A stretch of DNA of 64,000 nucleotides from assembly GCF_030758315.1 (NCBI RefSeq), contig NZ_CP132336.1, forward strand, positions 930,001-994,000, read 5' to 3'. Source of the stretch: Pararhizobium sp. IMCC3301. Lineage in GTDB: Bacteria; Pseudomonadota; Alphaproteobacteria; Rhizobiales; GCA-2746425. Made by a program: the position numbers and the translations under genes. Of the stretch, positions 1-9,011 are shown piece after piece (position 1 is the first letter of the stretch; each line of letters begins with the position of its first letter). The notes beneath the pieces were generated by a model. It had not been told where the DNA came from and made no database searches. It saw nothing but the letters and a program-made list of their open reading frames with translations.

Positions 1-31
1 ACAGCCGACACAGACAGGGAGATTGGCTGAC

Positions 32-967
32 GTGGAATATTTTCTGCAGCAATTGATTAACGGCGTCACACTCGGCTCGATCTATGGCCTGATCGCCATT
101 GGATACACCATGGTGTATGGCATCATCGGCATGATCAACTTTGCCCATGGTGATATTTTCATGATCGGCGCTTTCATTTCGCTGATCTGCATCATCGTGC
201 TCGGGCTAACGGCGGCAACCGGCTTCTGGGTCCTGATCCTGGCCCTGATCCTCGTTTTGCTGGTCTCCATGGTTTTCACGTCAATCTGGGGCTGGACCGT
301 GGAGCGACTTGCATATCGGCCATTGCGCGGATCGTTCCGGCTGGCTCCGCTGATTACAGCCATTGGCATGTCCATCGCGCTGCAGAATTTCGTCCAGATT
401 TCACAAGGCGCACGGGTGAAACCGCTCGAGCCGCTTGTACCGGGCGGCTACACATTGATGGAAGCGGAAACCGCAAACGGCACATTTGCCGTTCAGCTCT
501 CCAACATGCAAATCCTGATTGTGCTGACCACAATCATTCTCATGATCGGTTTTTCCCTGCTGATTTCCAAAACCTCGCTTGGCCGCTCGCAGCGCGCCTG
601 CGAGCAAGACCGTAAAATGGCATCATTGCTGGGGATCAATGTTGACCGGACGATTTCCCTGACTTTCGTGATGGGTGCCGCGTTGGCGGCGGTCGCAGGG
701 CTTCTGTTCCTGCTGTATTACGGTGTGATTGATTTTTACATTGGCTTCGTGGCCGGCGTTAAAGCCTTCACGGCAGCGGTTCTCGGCGGCATCGGTTCGC
801 TGCCAGGTGCCATGCTGGGCGGTCTGCTGATCGGCCTGATCGAAGTCTTCTGGTCGGGTTATTTCAGCGTTGAGTACAAGGATGTGGCCGCGTTTTCGAT
901 CCTGGCGATTGTCCTGATCTTCCTGCCTTCCGGCTTGCTTGGCAAACCCGAAGTAGAGAAGGTCTGA
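32..967 (+). CDS. livH: Branched-chain amino acid ABC transporter permease LivH
   Basis: Inner-membrane permease subunit of a LIV/HAAT-type importer for branched-chain amino acids. The protein is about 311 residues, almost wholly hydrophobic, with the family N-terminal pattern SIYGLIAIGYTMVYG followed by NFAHGD. Near the C terminus it has the AVLGGIGSLPGA loop typical of the family. I place the start at GTG 32 (MEYFLQQLINGVTLG) because AGGGAGA lies about nine bases upstream; a TTG at 23 is in frame but would sit directly against that site. It is first of five tightly packed genes (livH, livM, livG, livF, DUF6867). Family assignment is firm; the exact substrate (leucine, isoleucine, valine or another amide or amino acid) cannot be read from sequence. 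Confidence 0.95.
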   Translation: MEYFLQQLINGVTLGSIYGLIAIGYTMVYGIIGMINFAHGDIFMIGAFISLICIIVLGLTAATGFWVLILALILVLLVSMVFTSIWGWTVERLAYRPLRGSFRLAPLITAIGMSIALQNFVQISQGARVKPLEPLVPGGYTLMEAETANGTFAVQLSNMQILIVLTTIILMIGFSLLISKTSLGRSQRACEQDRKMASLLGINVDRTISLTFVMGAALAAVAGLLFLLYYGVIDFYIGFVAGVKAFTAAVLGGIGSLPGAMLGGLLIGLIEVFWSGYFSVEYKDVAAFSILAIVLIFLPSGLLGKPEVEKV

Positions 968-970
968 TCA

Positions 971-2296
971 ATGGCACCATTAGCAGATCAAGACAGCCGG
1001 CTCGCGGCCTCGCTGAAAGATTCCCTTGTGGCCGGTGTTCTGACGCTGGCCCTGTCCTTTTTCCTGATAGGGATTAAAACCAGCATCGCGCCGGGTGGCC
1101 TCGTGCTTGAACAGCGCTGGCTCGCCGTTGCAGTTGCTGTGGCAGTGGTGTTTGCCGGACGGTTCCTGCTGAATTATTTTGTTTGGCGGCGGCCGGGAGC
1201 CGGTCAGGGTCGCGGGCGGTCTTTCACCATGCCCAAAGTGCCAATGCCGTCGGCGAAAATCATTGGCCCACTGCTGTTTGCGGCTGCCGTTGCCTTGCCT
1301 TTCGCGCTGCTCGAACTGAAAGGCGCGAGCGGCTCTCGGCAATATCTCGATCTGGCAGTCCTGATCACGACCTACGTCATGCTCGGCTGGGGGCTGAACA
1401 TTGTGGTCGGCCTTGCCGGACTGCTCGATCTTGGTTATGTGGCGTTTTACGCTGTCGGGGCCTATTCCTTCGCACTGCTCGCCCAGACATTTGATCTGGG
1501 GTTCTGGATTTGTCTGCCGCTGGCCGGCATTCTGGCAGCTTTCTGGGGCATTATCCTGGGCTTTCCAGTATTGCGCCTGCGCGGTGATTACCTGGCGATT
1601 GTCACTCTGGCGTTCGGTGAAATCGTTCGCGTCGTGCTGTTGAACTGGTATCAGTTTACTGGCGGTCCGGATGGAATTTCCGGCATTCCCCGACCGACTT
1701 TTTTTGGAATTGATTTTACCCGCGGCGAAGGCGGGTTTGCCGAGACATTCGGTTTGGACTATTCGCCAATCCACCGCATCATCTTTCTATATTATGTCAT
1801 TCTGGCGCTGGCGTTGCTGACCAACTTTGTCACCATGCGGCTGCGGCGGCTACCGATCGGGCGAGCCTGGGAGGCACTGCGCGAAGATGAAATAGCCTGC
1901 CGCTCCCTTGGCATAAACACCACCAACACCAAGCTGACGGCTTTTGCCATCGGGGCGATGTTTGCCGGATTTGCCGGTTCGTTCTTCGCCACCCGGCAAG
2001 GCTTCATTTCTCCCGAGAGTTTCACCTTCATCGAATCCGCCATCATTCTTGCCATTGTCGTGCTGGGTGGACTGGGCAGCCAGATCGGCGTGGTCATCGC
2101 CGCGGTGGTGCTGATCGGAGGGTTTGAGGTGTTCCGCGAATTCTCTGACTACCGCATGCTGATTTTCGGTCTTGCGATGGTAGTCATCATGGTCTGGAAA
2201 CCGCGCGGCCTGATCACCACCCGCAACCCTTCGGCGGTCTACAGCAAGCGAAAAGCAATCGGCGCGGATATGGTAGCCCAGGGGGAGGGTCACTGA
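971..2296 (+). CDS. livM: Branched-chain amino acid ABC transporter permease LivM
   Basis: Second permease subunit, forming the membrane channel together with LivH. The protein has 441 residues. The first hundred or so form an extra membrane-rich extension, after which the conserved core begins with GLAGLLDLGYVAFYAVGAY. The cytoplasmic coupling loop (GRAWEALREDEIACRSLGI), which contacts the ATPase subunits, is present. The ATG at 971 starts three bases after the livH stop and has GAGAAGG upstream. Its stop TGA overlaps the livG start by one base, which suggests translational coupling. Length and motifs are those of the LivM family. Confidence 0.95.
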   Translation: MAPLADQDSRLAASLKDSLVAGVLTLALSFFLIGIKTSIAPGGLVLEQRWLAVAVAVAVVFAGRFLLNYFVWRRPGAGQGRGRSFTMPKVPMPSAKIIGPLLFAAAVALPFALLELKGASGSRQYLDLAVLITTYVMLGWGLNIVVGLAGLLDLGYVAFYAVGAYSFALLAQTFDLGFWICLPLAGILAAFWGIILGFPVLRLRGDYLAIVTLAFGEIVRVVLLNWYQFTGGPDGISGIPRPTFFGIDFTRGEGGFAETFGLDYSPIHRIIFLYYVILALALLTNFVTMRLRRLPIGRAWEALREDEIACRSLGINTTNTKLTAFAIGAMFAGFAGSFFATRQGFISPESFTFIESAIILAIVVLGGLGSQIGVVIAAVVLIGGFEVFREFSDYRMLIFGLAMVVIMVWKPRGLITTRNPSAVYSKRKAIGADMVAQGEGH

Positions 2297-3153
2297 TGGA
2301 TAAGACCTCACGCGCCTGGGATGAAAATCCGGTTCTCAGTGTTGAACATCTGACGATGCGCTTTGGCGGCCTTGTGGCGGTGGATGATCTGTCATTCTCT
2401 GTTGGTCGCGGCGATATTACCGCGCTGATAGGCCCGAATGGCGCTGGCAAAACCACTGTTTTCAATTGCGCCACCGGCTTTTACAAGCCCACTGAAGGCC
2501 GGCTGACAATGAAGCGGAAATCCGGCAGCGAATATCTGCTGGAACGCATGCCGGACTTTAAAATCTCGGAACTGGCCGGTGTCGCCCGCACCTTCCAGAA
2601 CATTCGCCTGTTCGGCGGCATGACGGTTCTTGAGAATCTTCTCGTCGCGCAGCACAACAGACTGATGCTGGCTTCCAATTTCACCATCGGCGGTCTGTTT
2701 GCCCTGCCCGGTTATACGAAAGCTCATAAAATGGCTATCGATAAGGCGGTCAAATGGCTTGAGGTAATCGACCTTCTGGACCGTGCAGATGATCCGGCAG
2801 CCGATCTGCCCTATGGCGACCAGCGCAGGTTGGAAATCGCGCGGGCCATGTGCACCGACCCGGATCTGTTGTGTCTGGATGAACCGGCAGCCGGCCTGAA
2901 CCCTAGAGAAACCGGTGATTTGAATAAATTGCTGCAACGAATCCGCAGCGAACACAGAACATCGGTTCTGCTGATCGAACACGATATGGGCGTGGTGATG
3001 GAGATTTCTGACCATATTATCGTGCTCGACTATGGCGTGAAGATTTCTGATGGCACCGCAGAGGAAGTGCGCAACGATCCCAAGGTGATCGCAGCCTATC
3101 TTGGCGTTGAGGATACAGAAGTTGAACTGGTCGAAGCGGAGGTGGGCCTGTGA
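2296..3153 (+). CDS. livG: Branched-chain amino acid ABC transporter ATPase LivG
   Basis: Cytoplasmic ATPase subunit of the LIV importer. In 285 residues it has Walker A GPNGAGKT at residues 46-53, the family-specific signature PYGDQRRLEIARAM in place of LSGGQ, and Walker B LLCLDEPAAGL. A helical insert between Walker A and the signature is typical of LivG and separates it from the shorter LivF. The ATG overlaps the livM stop by one base, and its own 3' end overlaps the GTG of livF by four bases, so the two ATPases are almost certainly translated from one message. Confidence 0.96.
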   Translation: MDKTSRAWDENPVLSVEHLTMRFGGLVAVDDLSFSVGRGDITALIGPNGAGKTTVFNCATGFYKPTEGRLTMKRKSGSEYLLERMPDFKISELAGVARTFQNIRLFGGMTVLENLLVAQHNRLMLASNFTIGGLFALPGYTKAHKMAIDKAVKWLEVIDLLDRADDPAADLPYGDQRRLEIARAMCTDPDLLCLDEPAAGLNPRETGDLNKLLQRIRSEHRTSVLLIEHDMGVVMEISDHIIVLDYGVKISDGTAEEVRNDPKVIAAYLGVEDTEVELVEAEVGL

Positions 3154-3893
3154 GCGATGCTGCGAACTCTTCGACCCACATGCTGTCGATCAAAAACGTG
3201 GTCACTCATTACGGCAAAATCGTTGCTTTGCGTGGCGTCGACGTCGAAGTCAATGACGGCGAAATTGTTACTCTGATCGGTGCGAACGGTGCCGGTAAAT
3301 CAACGCTGATGATGACCATTTGCGGCTCGCCGCAGGCCAGTGAAGGCCAGATTATTTTCCGCGGCGAAGACATTACCCGTATGCCGACCCATGAGATCAT
3401 GGCCAAGAATATTGCTCAATCTCCCGAAGGCAGGCGGATTTTCCCGCGCATGACGGTTCTGGAAAACCTGCAGATGGGCGCTGCCATCACCGATTATTCC
3501 CATTTCGATGAGGATCTGAAAAAAGCCTTCGAGCTGTTTCCAATTCTGCAGAAGCGGCAGAGCCAGCGGGGCGGAACACTGTCGGGCGGCGAGCAACAGA
3601 TGCTGGCAATCGCCCGCGCACTGATGAGCCGGCCGGACCTGCTGTTGCTTGACGAACCATCACTGGGCCTTGCCCCGCTGATCGTGAGGCAGATTTTCGA
3701 AGTCATCAAGGAACTGAACCGCAATGAAGGCCTGACTGTATTTCTGGTCGAACAGAATGCCTATCACGCTCTGAAACTTGCCCATCGGGGCTATGTCATG
3801 GTGAATGGCAACATTACCATGTCGGGCACCGGCAAGGAACTGCTGCAAAAGGAGGAGGTCCGCGCGGCCTATCTGGAAGGAGGAGCTCACTGA
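3150..3893 (+). CDS. livF: Branched-chain amino acid ABC transporter ATPase LivF
   Basis: Second ATPase of the importer, pairing with LivG. The 247-residue protein has Walker A GANGAGKST, signature LSGGEQQMLAIARAL, Walker B LLLLDEPSLGL, and a C-terminal EEVRAAYLEGG that is characteristic of LivF. It starts at GTG 3150 inside the last codons of livG (GTGA overlap) and ends in a TGATG overlap region with the following membrane-protein gene. Nothing unusual is seen in the active-site motifs. Confidence 0.96.
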   Translation: MSDAANSSTHMLSIKNVVTHYGKIVALRGVDVEVNDGEIVTLIGANGAGKSTLMMTICGSPQASEGQIIFRGEDITRMPTHEIMAKNIAQSPEGRRIFPRMTVLENLQMGAAITDYSHFDEDLKKAFELFPILQKRQSQRGGTLSGGEQQMLAIARALMSRPDLLLLDEPSLGLAPLIVRQIFEVIKELNRNEGLTVFLVEQNAYHALKLAHRGYVMVNGNITMSGTGKELLQKEEVRAAYLEGGAH

Positions 3894-4234
3894 TGGGTAT
3901 TTTCTATGAAGTTTCCCTGTCGGTCTTTATTTTTGTCACCCTCATTCTCGGTGGACTTGGTGCCTATCTGACCGGACGCGCCATTGCCATAACCTGGCGC
4001 CCGCTCTGGACCTTGGTATGGTTCACATTTCTGCTGACATTATTCATCCGCTTCATCCACTTTGCGCTGTTCGACGGCACATTGCTTACCTTGCAATACT
4101 TCATCGTCGATTTTGTGGTGTTGCTGGCGATGACCTATATCGGGTTCCGCGTCACCCGTACCAACCAGATGGTCACGCAATACAGCTGGATCTACAAAAA
4201 GGCCGGGCCATTTTCGTGGCGCGAAAAAGCCTGA
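3893..4234 (+). CDS. DUF6867-family small membrane protein linked to liv genes
   Basis: A 113-residue protein with three or so membrane segments, a basic patch near the C terminus (RVTRTNQMVTQYSW) and a short tail ending FSWREKA. I recognise it as the small protein (DUF6867) found after livF in Hyphomicrobiales. No biochemical function is established to my knowledge. The ATG overlaps the livF stop by one base and the gene is followed by a strong hairpin, so it is the last gene of the liv operon. Co-translation with the importer suggests an accessory role in transport or complex stability; that is inference only. Confidence 0.75.
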   Translation: MGIFYEVSLSVFIFVTLILGGLGAYLTGRAIAITWRPLWTLVWFTFLLTLFIRFIHFALFDGTLLTLQYFIVDFVVLLAMTYIGFRVTRTNQMVTQYSWIYKKAGPFSWREKA

Positions 4235-4260
4235 TAGTCAGCGCGAGTGCTGTTACACAA

Positions 4261-4293
4261 AAAAGCCGCGGCTCTTGGAGACCGCGGCTTTTT
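4261..4293. terminator. Bidirectional terminator between the liv operon and icd
   Basis: An 11-bp perfect stem (AAAAGCCGCGG with CCGCGGCTTTT) encloses a ten-base loop. It is flanked by A and T runs on both sides, so it can stop transcription from the liv operon (plus strand) and from icd (minus strand), which converge here. Confidence 0.85.
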
Positions 4294-4402
4294 GTTGGTA
4301 TTTCGGTCAGGTGATAGATCTCCGGAAAAAGTCCACTGGTGTCCGGGGATCCAGTTTCTGGGCATCATTTTCCGCGATGCAGCACCACAACACCGGTTGG
4401 GA

Positions 4403-5614
4403 TCAGCTCATGGCTTTCTGCAGATTTTCGTCAATCTTGTCGAGGAAGCCGGTGGTCGAGAGCCATTTTTGTTCCGGTCCCACCAGCAAGGCCAGATCCT
4501 TGGTCATGAAGCCGCTTTCCACGGTGTCCACACAGACCTTTTCCAGCGTCAGGGCAAAATCGGCCAATGCCTGATTGTCGTCCAGCTTGGCGCGATGCGC
4601 CAGACCGCGTGTCCATGCGAAAATCGATGCGATGGAATTGGTCGAGGTTTCCTTGCCCTGCTGATGCAGGCGGTAATGGCGCGTAACAGTACCATGGGCA
4701 GCTTCCGATTCTACGGTTTTGCCGTCCGGGGACATCAGCACGGACGTCATCAGACCGAGTGATCCAAAGCCCTGGGCCACTGTGTCGGACTGAACGTCAC
4801 CATCATAGTTTTTACAGGCCCAGACAAAGCCACCCGACCATTTCAGTGCTGAGGCCACCATGTCGTCGATGAGACGGTGTTCATAGGTGATTTTCTTTTC
4901 GGCAAATGCCTCGGCAAATTCCGCTTGGAACACTTCTTCGAACAGATCCTTGAAGCGCCCGTCATAGACTTTGAGAATTGTATTCTTGGTCGACAGATAA
5001 ACCGGCCATCCGCGGGTCAGACCGTAATTCAGGGAAGCGCGGGCAAAATCGCGGATCGAATCATCCAGATTGTACATCCCCATGGCAATGCCGGCAGATG
5101 GAAAGTTGAACACTTCATGTTCGATAATTTTGCCATCTTCGCCTTCAAACTTCATCGAAAGCTTGCCTTTGCCGGGCACCTGAAAGTCAGTTGCACGGTA
5201 TTGATCGCCAAAGGCATGACGGCCGATGACCAATGGCTGAGTCCAGCCCGGCACCAGACGTGGCACATTTTCACAGATGATCGGCTCACGGAACACAACA
5301 CCGCCGAGAATATTGCGGATTGTGCCATTTGGCGAACGCCACATTTTTTTCAGGCCGAATTCCTCGACACGATCTTCATCAGGCGTGATCGTCGCGCATT
5401 TCACACCAACGCCGTATTCCCTGATGGCATTCGCCGCATCTATGGTAACCTGGTCATCGGTTTCATCGCGATACTCCATACCCAGATCAAAATATTTCAG
5501 ATCGATGTCCAGATAAGGATGTATGAGTTTGTCTTTGATGAACTGCCAGATGATACGGGTCATCTCGTCCCCATCCAGTTCAACGACCGGATTGGCAACT
5601 TTGATTTTAGCCAT
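4403..5614 (-). CDS. icd: NADP-dependent isocitrate dehydrogenase
   Basis: Oxidatively decarboxylates isocitrate to 2-oxoglutarate, making NADPH in the TCA cycle. The 403-residue protein begins [20 protein letters not shown], typical of the dimeric eukaryote-like (type II) NADP-IDH found in alphaproteobacteria. Substrate and metal motifs are visible ([42 protein letters not shown]). The ATG at 5614 has GAGGAAAATC upstream. It is monocistronic by position, divergent from trmJ and convergent with the liv operon across a shared terminator. Confidence 0.96.
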   Translation of the reverse strand: MAKIKVANPVVELDGDEMTRIIWQFIKDKLIHPYLDIDLKYFDLGMEYRDETDDQVTIDAANAIREYGVGVKCATITPDEDRVEEFGLKKMWRSPNGTIRNILGGVVFREPIICENVPRLVPGWTQPLVIGRHAFGDQYRATDFQVPGKGKLSMKFEGEDGKIIEHEVFNFPSAGIAMGMYNLDDSIRDFARASLNYGLTRGWPVYLSTKNTILKVYDGRFKDLFEEVFQAEFAEAFAEKKITYEHRLIDDMVASALKWSGGFVWACKNYDGDVQSDTVAQGFGSLGLMTSVLMSPDGKTVESEAAHGTVTRHYRLHQQGKETSTNSIASIFAWTRGLAHRAKLDDNQALADFALTLEKVCVDTVESGFMTKDLALLVGPEQKWLSTTGFLDKIDENLQKAMS

Positions 5615-5836
5615 ATGTGATTTTCCTCAGCTTTTGGGCCAAATGCCAGAGCCGTCATTCGGAAAAAACGGTCTTGCATCATAGAATGTGTGAATGCTCG
5701 GGTTGCTATAGCATCGTCTTTCTCTGGCCGAAAGGGCCGCGAAAGTGGAATTCGTTATTCACTCATCCTCTTGCCAAAAATGCTGCTTACAGCTAGCAAA
5801 TCCAAACTCCTCACCCCCGGAACGACGGAAACACAA

Positions 5837-6646
5837 ATGGCTGGCACGAATTCGAAAGCCGAACTGATCACGGGCGGGCCGGCAATCATTCTTGTCGAGC
5901 CGCAGCTTGGCGAAAACATCGGCACTGCGGCGCGGGCAATGGCCAATTTCGGCCTGTCCGAACTGCGCCTGGTCAATCCCAGGGACGGATGGCCAAATCA
6001 ACGGGCAAAGAATGCTTCGGCAAAAGCGGATCATGTCATCGACAACGCCCGGCTCTTCGCCACGCTTGAGGAAGCGCTGAGCGGCCTCAATCTGGTCTAT
6101 GCCACCACGGCGCGCCCGCGCGATATGTTTGTTCCCGTCCACGGGCCGCAGGCAGCCATGCAAAAAGCCAGGGCGCATATTGCCACCGGGCAGTCTTGCG
6201 GTGTGCTGTTCGGCCGCGAGCGCACCGGGCTGACCAATGAGGAAATTGCGCTGGCCGGCGAAATCGTGACCTTTCCGGTCAATCCCGCCTTTGCCTCGCT
6301 GAACATCGCCCAGGCGGTGCTGTTAATGTCCTACGAATGGATGCGAGCCAACAGTGAAACCGACACTGCCCACTTTCAGACACCGCAGGAGCCCCCTGCC
6401 CGCAAGGAAGAACTGATCGGGCTGTTCCAGCATCTGGAAGGCGCATTGCAGGCCGCCAATTTCTTCCGTCCGCCGGAAAAGAAAAACCACATGGTCAGCA
6501 CTTTGCGGGCGCTGTTTCACAAGGGCGGCTACAGCCAGCGTGACATTACCATTCTGCGCGGTGTGGTCGGGGCTCTGGAAGGACGCAGAACCCGCAATAC
6601 GCCGCGCCGCCAGGCCGCCGAAGCCAAAGCGGCCCCGCCAGAATGA
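5837..6646 (+). CDS. trmJ: tRNA/rRNA 2'-O-methyltransferase, TrmJ-type SPOUT family
   Basis: SPOUT-fold RNA methyltransferase of the TrmH/TrmJ family; the closest known role is 2'-O-methylation of position 32 in tRNA using SAM. The chosen ATG gives 269 residues, starting MAGTNSKAELITGGPAIILV. Motif 1 (NIGTAARAMANFGLSELRLV) is followed by FGRERTGLTNEEI and by NPAFASLNIAQAVLLMSYE, the knot that binds SAM. A C-terminal tail (about 70 residues) matches the TrmJ extension. The frame is open to 5690, but sequence before 5837 does not look like family N terminus; ATG 5780 is the alternative. The stop overlaps the murI start by four bases. Confidence 0.85.
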   Translation: MAGTNSKAELITGGPAIILVEPQLGENIGTAARAMANFGLSELRLVNPRDGWPNQRAKNASAKADHVIDNARLFATLEEALSGLNLVYATTARPRDMFVPVHGPQAAMQKARAHIATGQSCGVLFGRERTGLTNEEIALAGEIVTFPVNPAFASLNIAQAVLLMSYEWMRANSETDTAHFQTPQEPPARKEELIGLFQHLEGALQAANFFRPPEKKNHMVSTLRALFHKGGYSQRDITILRGVVGALEGRRTRNTPRRQAAEAKAAPPE

Positions 6647-7431
6647 GCAATGCCCGTCTGCTTGTGGTGGATTCCGGTCTGGGCGGTCTGTCAGTGGCCC
6701 GTGCCATCCGGCATGAACTGCCCTTTGTGTCGATGATTTACGCCGCCGACTATGCCGCTTTTCCCTATGGAGACTGGGCCGAAAGCGCCTTGCAGGATCA
6801 TCTGTTCACGCAGATTTCAGACTGGATCGGTGCCCATCAGCCCGATGCGGTGGTCATCGCCTGCAACACTGCTTCAACGCTGATATTGCCACGCCTGCGG
6901 GCCGCTTTCGACATTCCTGTTGTCGGCACGGTTCCGGCTATCAAACCGGCAGCTTCCCTCAGCCGCAGCAGGCTGGTCAGTGTTCTGGCAACACCGGGGA
7001 CGGTGGCGCGGGACTACACCCGCGCACTTCTGACCGAATTCGCTTCCGATATGAATGTGGCGCTGATCGGCAGCGCAAATCTGGCCGCACTGGTGGAACA
7101 ATGGTTTGTCAGCGGTCCTTCGCCGGATTTACGCGATGCCATCAGAGCCGAGTTAGAGCCCTGCTTCCAGCGCGAACCCAATGGCAAGCAGACAGATTGT
7201 GTTGTGCTTGCCTGCACGCATTTTCCGCTTCTGAAAGATGTTCTGCAAGAGCTTGCGCCATGGCCGGTGAGCTGGATAGACCCCAGCCCCGCCATTGCCC
7301 GGCAGGCCGGCCATGTTCTGGGCGCAAAAGCCAACGCCGCCACACCGGGAAGGTTTGACATAATCAGTTCTGCGCCGCTTGGGGCAGAGCGTGTCGACAC
7401 AGTCTGGAAAAAGCTGCACTCGGCAGGCTGA
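6643..7431 (+). CDS. murI: Glutamate racemase
   Basis: Interconverts L- and D-glutamate to supply D-glutamate for peptidoglycan. The 262-residue protein carries both catalytic cysteine regions: [11 protein letters not shown] around residue 75 and [11 protein letters not shown] in the C-terminal half. It also has the N-terminal [12 protein letters not shown] loop and the [10 protein letters not shown] pattern. The ATG overlaps the trmJ stop (ATGA), so the two are translationally coupled. A GC-rich hairpin with a T run follows at 7481. Confidence 0.95.
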   Translation: MSNARLLVVDSGLGGLSVARAIRHELPFVSMIYAADYAAFPYGDWAESALQDHLFTQISDWIGAHQPDAVVIACNTASTLILPRLRAAFDIPVVGTVPAIKPAASLSRSRLVSVLATPGTVARDYTRALLTEFASDMNVALIGSANLAALVEQWFVSGPSPDLRDAIRAELEPCFQREPNGKQTDCVVLACTHFPLLKDVLQELAPWPVSWIDPSPAIARQAGHVLGAKANAATPGRFDIISSAPLGAERVDTVWKKLHSAG

Positions 7432-7480
7432 GTTCCGCCTTGACAGCTCCGGGCTGAATGACTACACAACGCCTGCAAAT

Positions 7481-7506
7481 GCGGGGTCTTCGGCCCCGTA
7501 TTTTTG
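7481..7506 (+). terminator. Terminator after murI
   Basis: A stem of GGGG/CCCC extended by a TC:GG pair closes over a short TTC-type loop and is followed by TATTTTTG. It lies 50 bases after the murI stop and before the rpsD leader, so rpsD is probably transcribed mainly from its own promoter. Confidence 0.7.
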
Positions 7507-7518
7507 TTACGCACCTGT

Positions 7519-7548
7519 GGGAGAAGTGAGCGCTTCGCTGTTTCTCCC
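7519..7548 (+). promoter_or_regulatory. Stem-loop in the rpsD leader
   Basis: GGGAGAA at 7519-7525 pairs perfectly with TTCTCCC at 7542-7548, and an inner AGCG/CGCT stem caps the hairpin. It lies 68 bases before the rpsD start codon. S4 is known to autoregulate its own mRNA in other bacteria, so this may be a leader control element. That role is inferred from position alone. Confidence 0.4.
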
Positions 7549-7615
7549 TGTCGGCACGGCCAAAACCCTGCAAAGGAAGGCGCGTTTCCTTGAAACACTT
7601 TTATTGGGAAACACG

Positions 7616-8233
7616 ATGAGCAAGCGCAATTCGTCTAAATATAAAATTGATCGCCGCATGGGCGAAAACATCTGGGGTCGTCCGAAGAGCCCGGTAAACC
7701 GCCGCGATTATGGCCCCGGACAGCACGGTCAGCGCCGTAAGGGCAAACCGTCCGATTTCGGTATCCAGCTGCGCGCCAAGCAGAAGCTGAAAGGCTATTA
7801 CGGCAATATCACAGAGAAGCAGTTCCGCCGCATCTATGCTGAAGCGACACGTCTGCGCGGTGATACGTCGGAAAATCTGATTGGTCTTCTGGAAAGCCGC
7901 CTTGATGCGATTGTTTACCGTGCCAAGTTTGTGCCGACCGTATTTGCTGCCCGTCAGTTCATCAATCACGGCCATATCAAGGTTAACGGCCAGCGCGTCA
8001 ACATTCCAAGCTATCGTGTCAAAACAGGTGATGTTGTGGAGATTCGCGAAAAGTCACGCGAAATGGTGATGGTGCTGGAAGCAACTGATCTGGCAGAACG
8101 TGACGTACCTGAATATCTGACTGTGGATTACGGCAAGATGGCCGCGCAGTATACCCGCATTCCGCAGCTCGCTGATGTTCCGTTCCCGGTTGTCATGGAG
8201 CCAAACCTGGTGGTCGAGTTTTACTCACGCTAA
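7616..8233 (+). CDS. rpsD: 30S ribosomal protein S4
   Basis: Primary 16S rRNA-binding protein of the small subunit. The protein from ATG 7616 has 205 residues, the usual size, starting [20 protein letters not shown]. The S4 RNA-binding domain is at about residues 95-155 ([34 protein letters not shown]), and the family ending VVEFYSR is present. The frame is open upstream, but the ATG with GGGAA upstream and the conserved N terminus decide the start. Cysteine-free N terminus, as usual for alphaproteobacterial S4. Confidence 0.97.
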   Translation: MSKRNSSKYKIDRRMGENIWGRPKSPVNRRDYGPGQHGQRRKGKPSDFGIQLRAKQKLKGYYGNITEKQFRRIYAEATRLRGDTSENLIGLLESRLDAIVYRAKFVPTVFAARQFINHGHIKVNGQRVNIPSYRVKTGDVVEIREKSREMVMVLEATDLAERDVPEYLTVDYGKMAAQYTRIPQLADVPFPVVMEPNLVVEFYSR

Positions 8234-8255
8234 GCATCTGTTGCACTGAATTCTC

Positions 8256-8295
8256 AAAGCCCCGTCGTAAGATTCTGTCTTGCGGCGGGGTTTTT
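8256..8295 (+). terminator. Terminator after rpsD
   Basis: GCCCCGTCGTAAG pairs with CTTGCGGCGGGG, closed by an 8-base loop and followed by TTTTT. It lies about 20 bases after the rpsD stop. Confidence 0.9.
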
Positions 8296-8320
8296 AGTTT
8301 CGCGCCTTTCAGAGAATACG

Positions 8321-8353
8321 AAAAACCGCAGCCCGGATCGTACCTGACTGCGG
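8321..8353 (-). terminator. Terminator after grxD (end of the purine operon)
   Basis: Read on the minus strand, CCGCAG and CTGCGG form a stem around a 16-base loop and are followed directly by TTTTT. It is 33 bases after the grxD stop and probably ends the purC-to-grxD transcript. Confidence 0.65.
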
Positions 8354-8385
8354 CCTTCAGATTTATAGAACTGCACTGAATCCGC

Positions 8386-8721
8386 TTATGCGCTTTCGCG
8401 CACCACGATTCCGGCATCTTTCATATGGGTCTGAAGTTCCTTGGCCTGAAACATTTCCCGGACAATGTCGCAGCCGCCGACAAATTCGCCCTTGACATAG
8501 AGCTGGGGAATGGTCGGCCACTGGGCATAATCCTTGATGCCCTGACGCAGATCTTCGTTTTCCAGAACATTGATGCCCTTGTAGTCGACCCCCAGATAAT
8601 CCAAAATTTGCACAAGCTGGCCGGAAAAACCGCATTGCGGAAAATTCGGAGTGCCCTTCATGAAGAGCACCACATCGCTGGATTTCACTTCGCTGTCTAT
8701 CCAGCTGTTTATATCACTCAT
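8386..8721 (-). CDS. grxD: Monothiol glutaredoxin, Grx4/GrxD type
   Basis: Monothiol glutaredoxin that binds and transfers [2Fe-2S] clusters, usually working with BolA. The 111-residue protein has the CGFS active site at residues 30-33, the [19 protein letters not shown] segment that binds glutathione, and the usual family length. It starts 23 bases after the stop of the bolA-like gene in the same direction. The pair is a common operon; here it forms the tail of a purine biosynthesis run. Confidence 0.95.
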   Translation of the reverse strand: MSDINSWIDSEVKSSDVVLFMKGTPNFPQCGFSGQLVQILDYLGVDYKGINVLENEDLRQGIKDYAQWPTIPQLYVKGEFVGGCDIVREMFQAKELQTHMKDAGIVVRESA

Positions 8722-8744
8722 TGAAAAGCTCCTGATTTCTGTTT

Positions 8745-8978
8745 TTATTCTGGCGCACTGGTCTGCAGCGCCAGCGCATGCAATGCGCCGCCCATATTTC
8801 CCTGCAGGGCCTGATAAACCATCTGATGTTGTTGTACCCGGGTTTTGCCGCGAAAACTCTCTGATACAATTTCGGCGGCATAATGATCACCATCGCCGGC
8901 GAGATCCCGGATCGTGATTGCCGCATCCGGTAACGCGGCCTTGATCATGACTTCAATATCATTGGCATTCATTGGCAT
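8745..8978 (-). CDS. BolA-family protein
   Basis: Small BolA/IbaG-type protein (77 residues from ATG 8978), expected to partner the monothiol glutaredoxin next door in iron-sulfur cluster handling. The BolA fold signature is visible: [20 protein letters not shown], then [20 protein letters not shown] with the conserved H near the end of the first helix pair. The frame is open to a GTG at 8996, but AAAGGTG lies eight bases before ATG 8978. A second ATG follows at 8972. The gap to the purL stop is 33 bases, so co-transcription with the purine genes is likely. Confidence 0.9.
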   Translation of the reverse strand: MPMNANDIEVMIKAALPDAAITIRDLAGDGDHYAAEIVSESFRGKTRVQQHQMVYQALQGNMGGALHALALQTSAPE

Positions 8979-9011
8979 TTGCAGGACACCTTTCACCCGT
9001 GATGCAAAACA

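Noticed and set aside
980-1774. 264-residue minus-strand open frame inside livM
   Set aside because: It lies wholly antisense to a firmly identified gene and shows no family motif; it arises from the codon bias of the plus strand.
4877-5620. 247-residue plus-strand open frame opposite icd
   Set aside because: Antisense shadow of icd; no ribosome site or motif.
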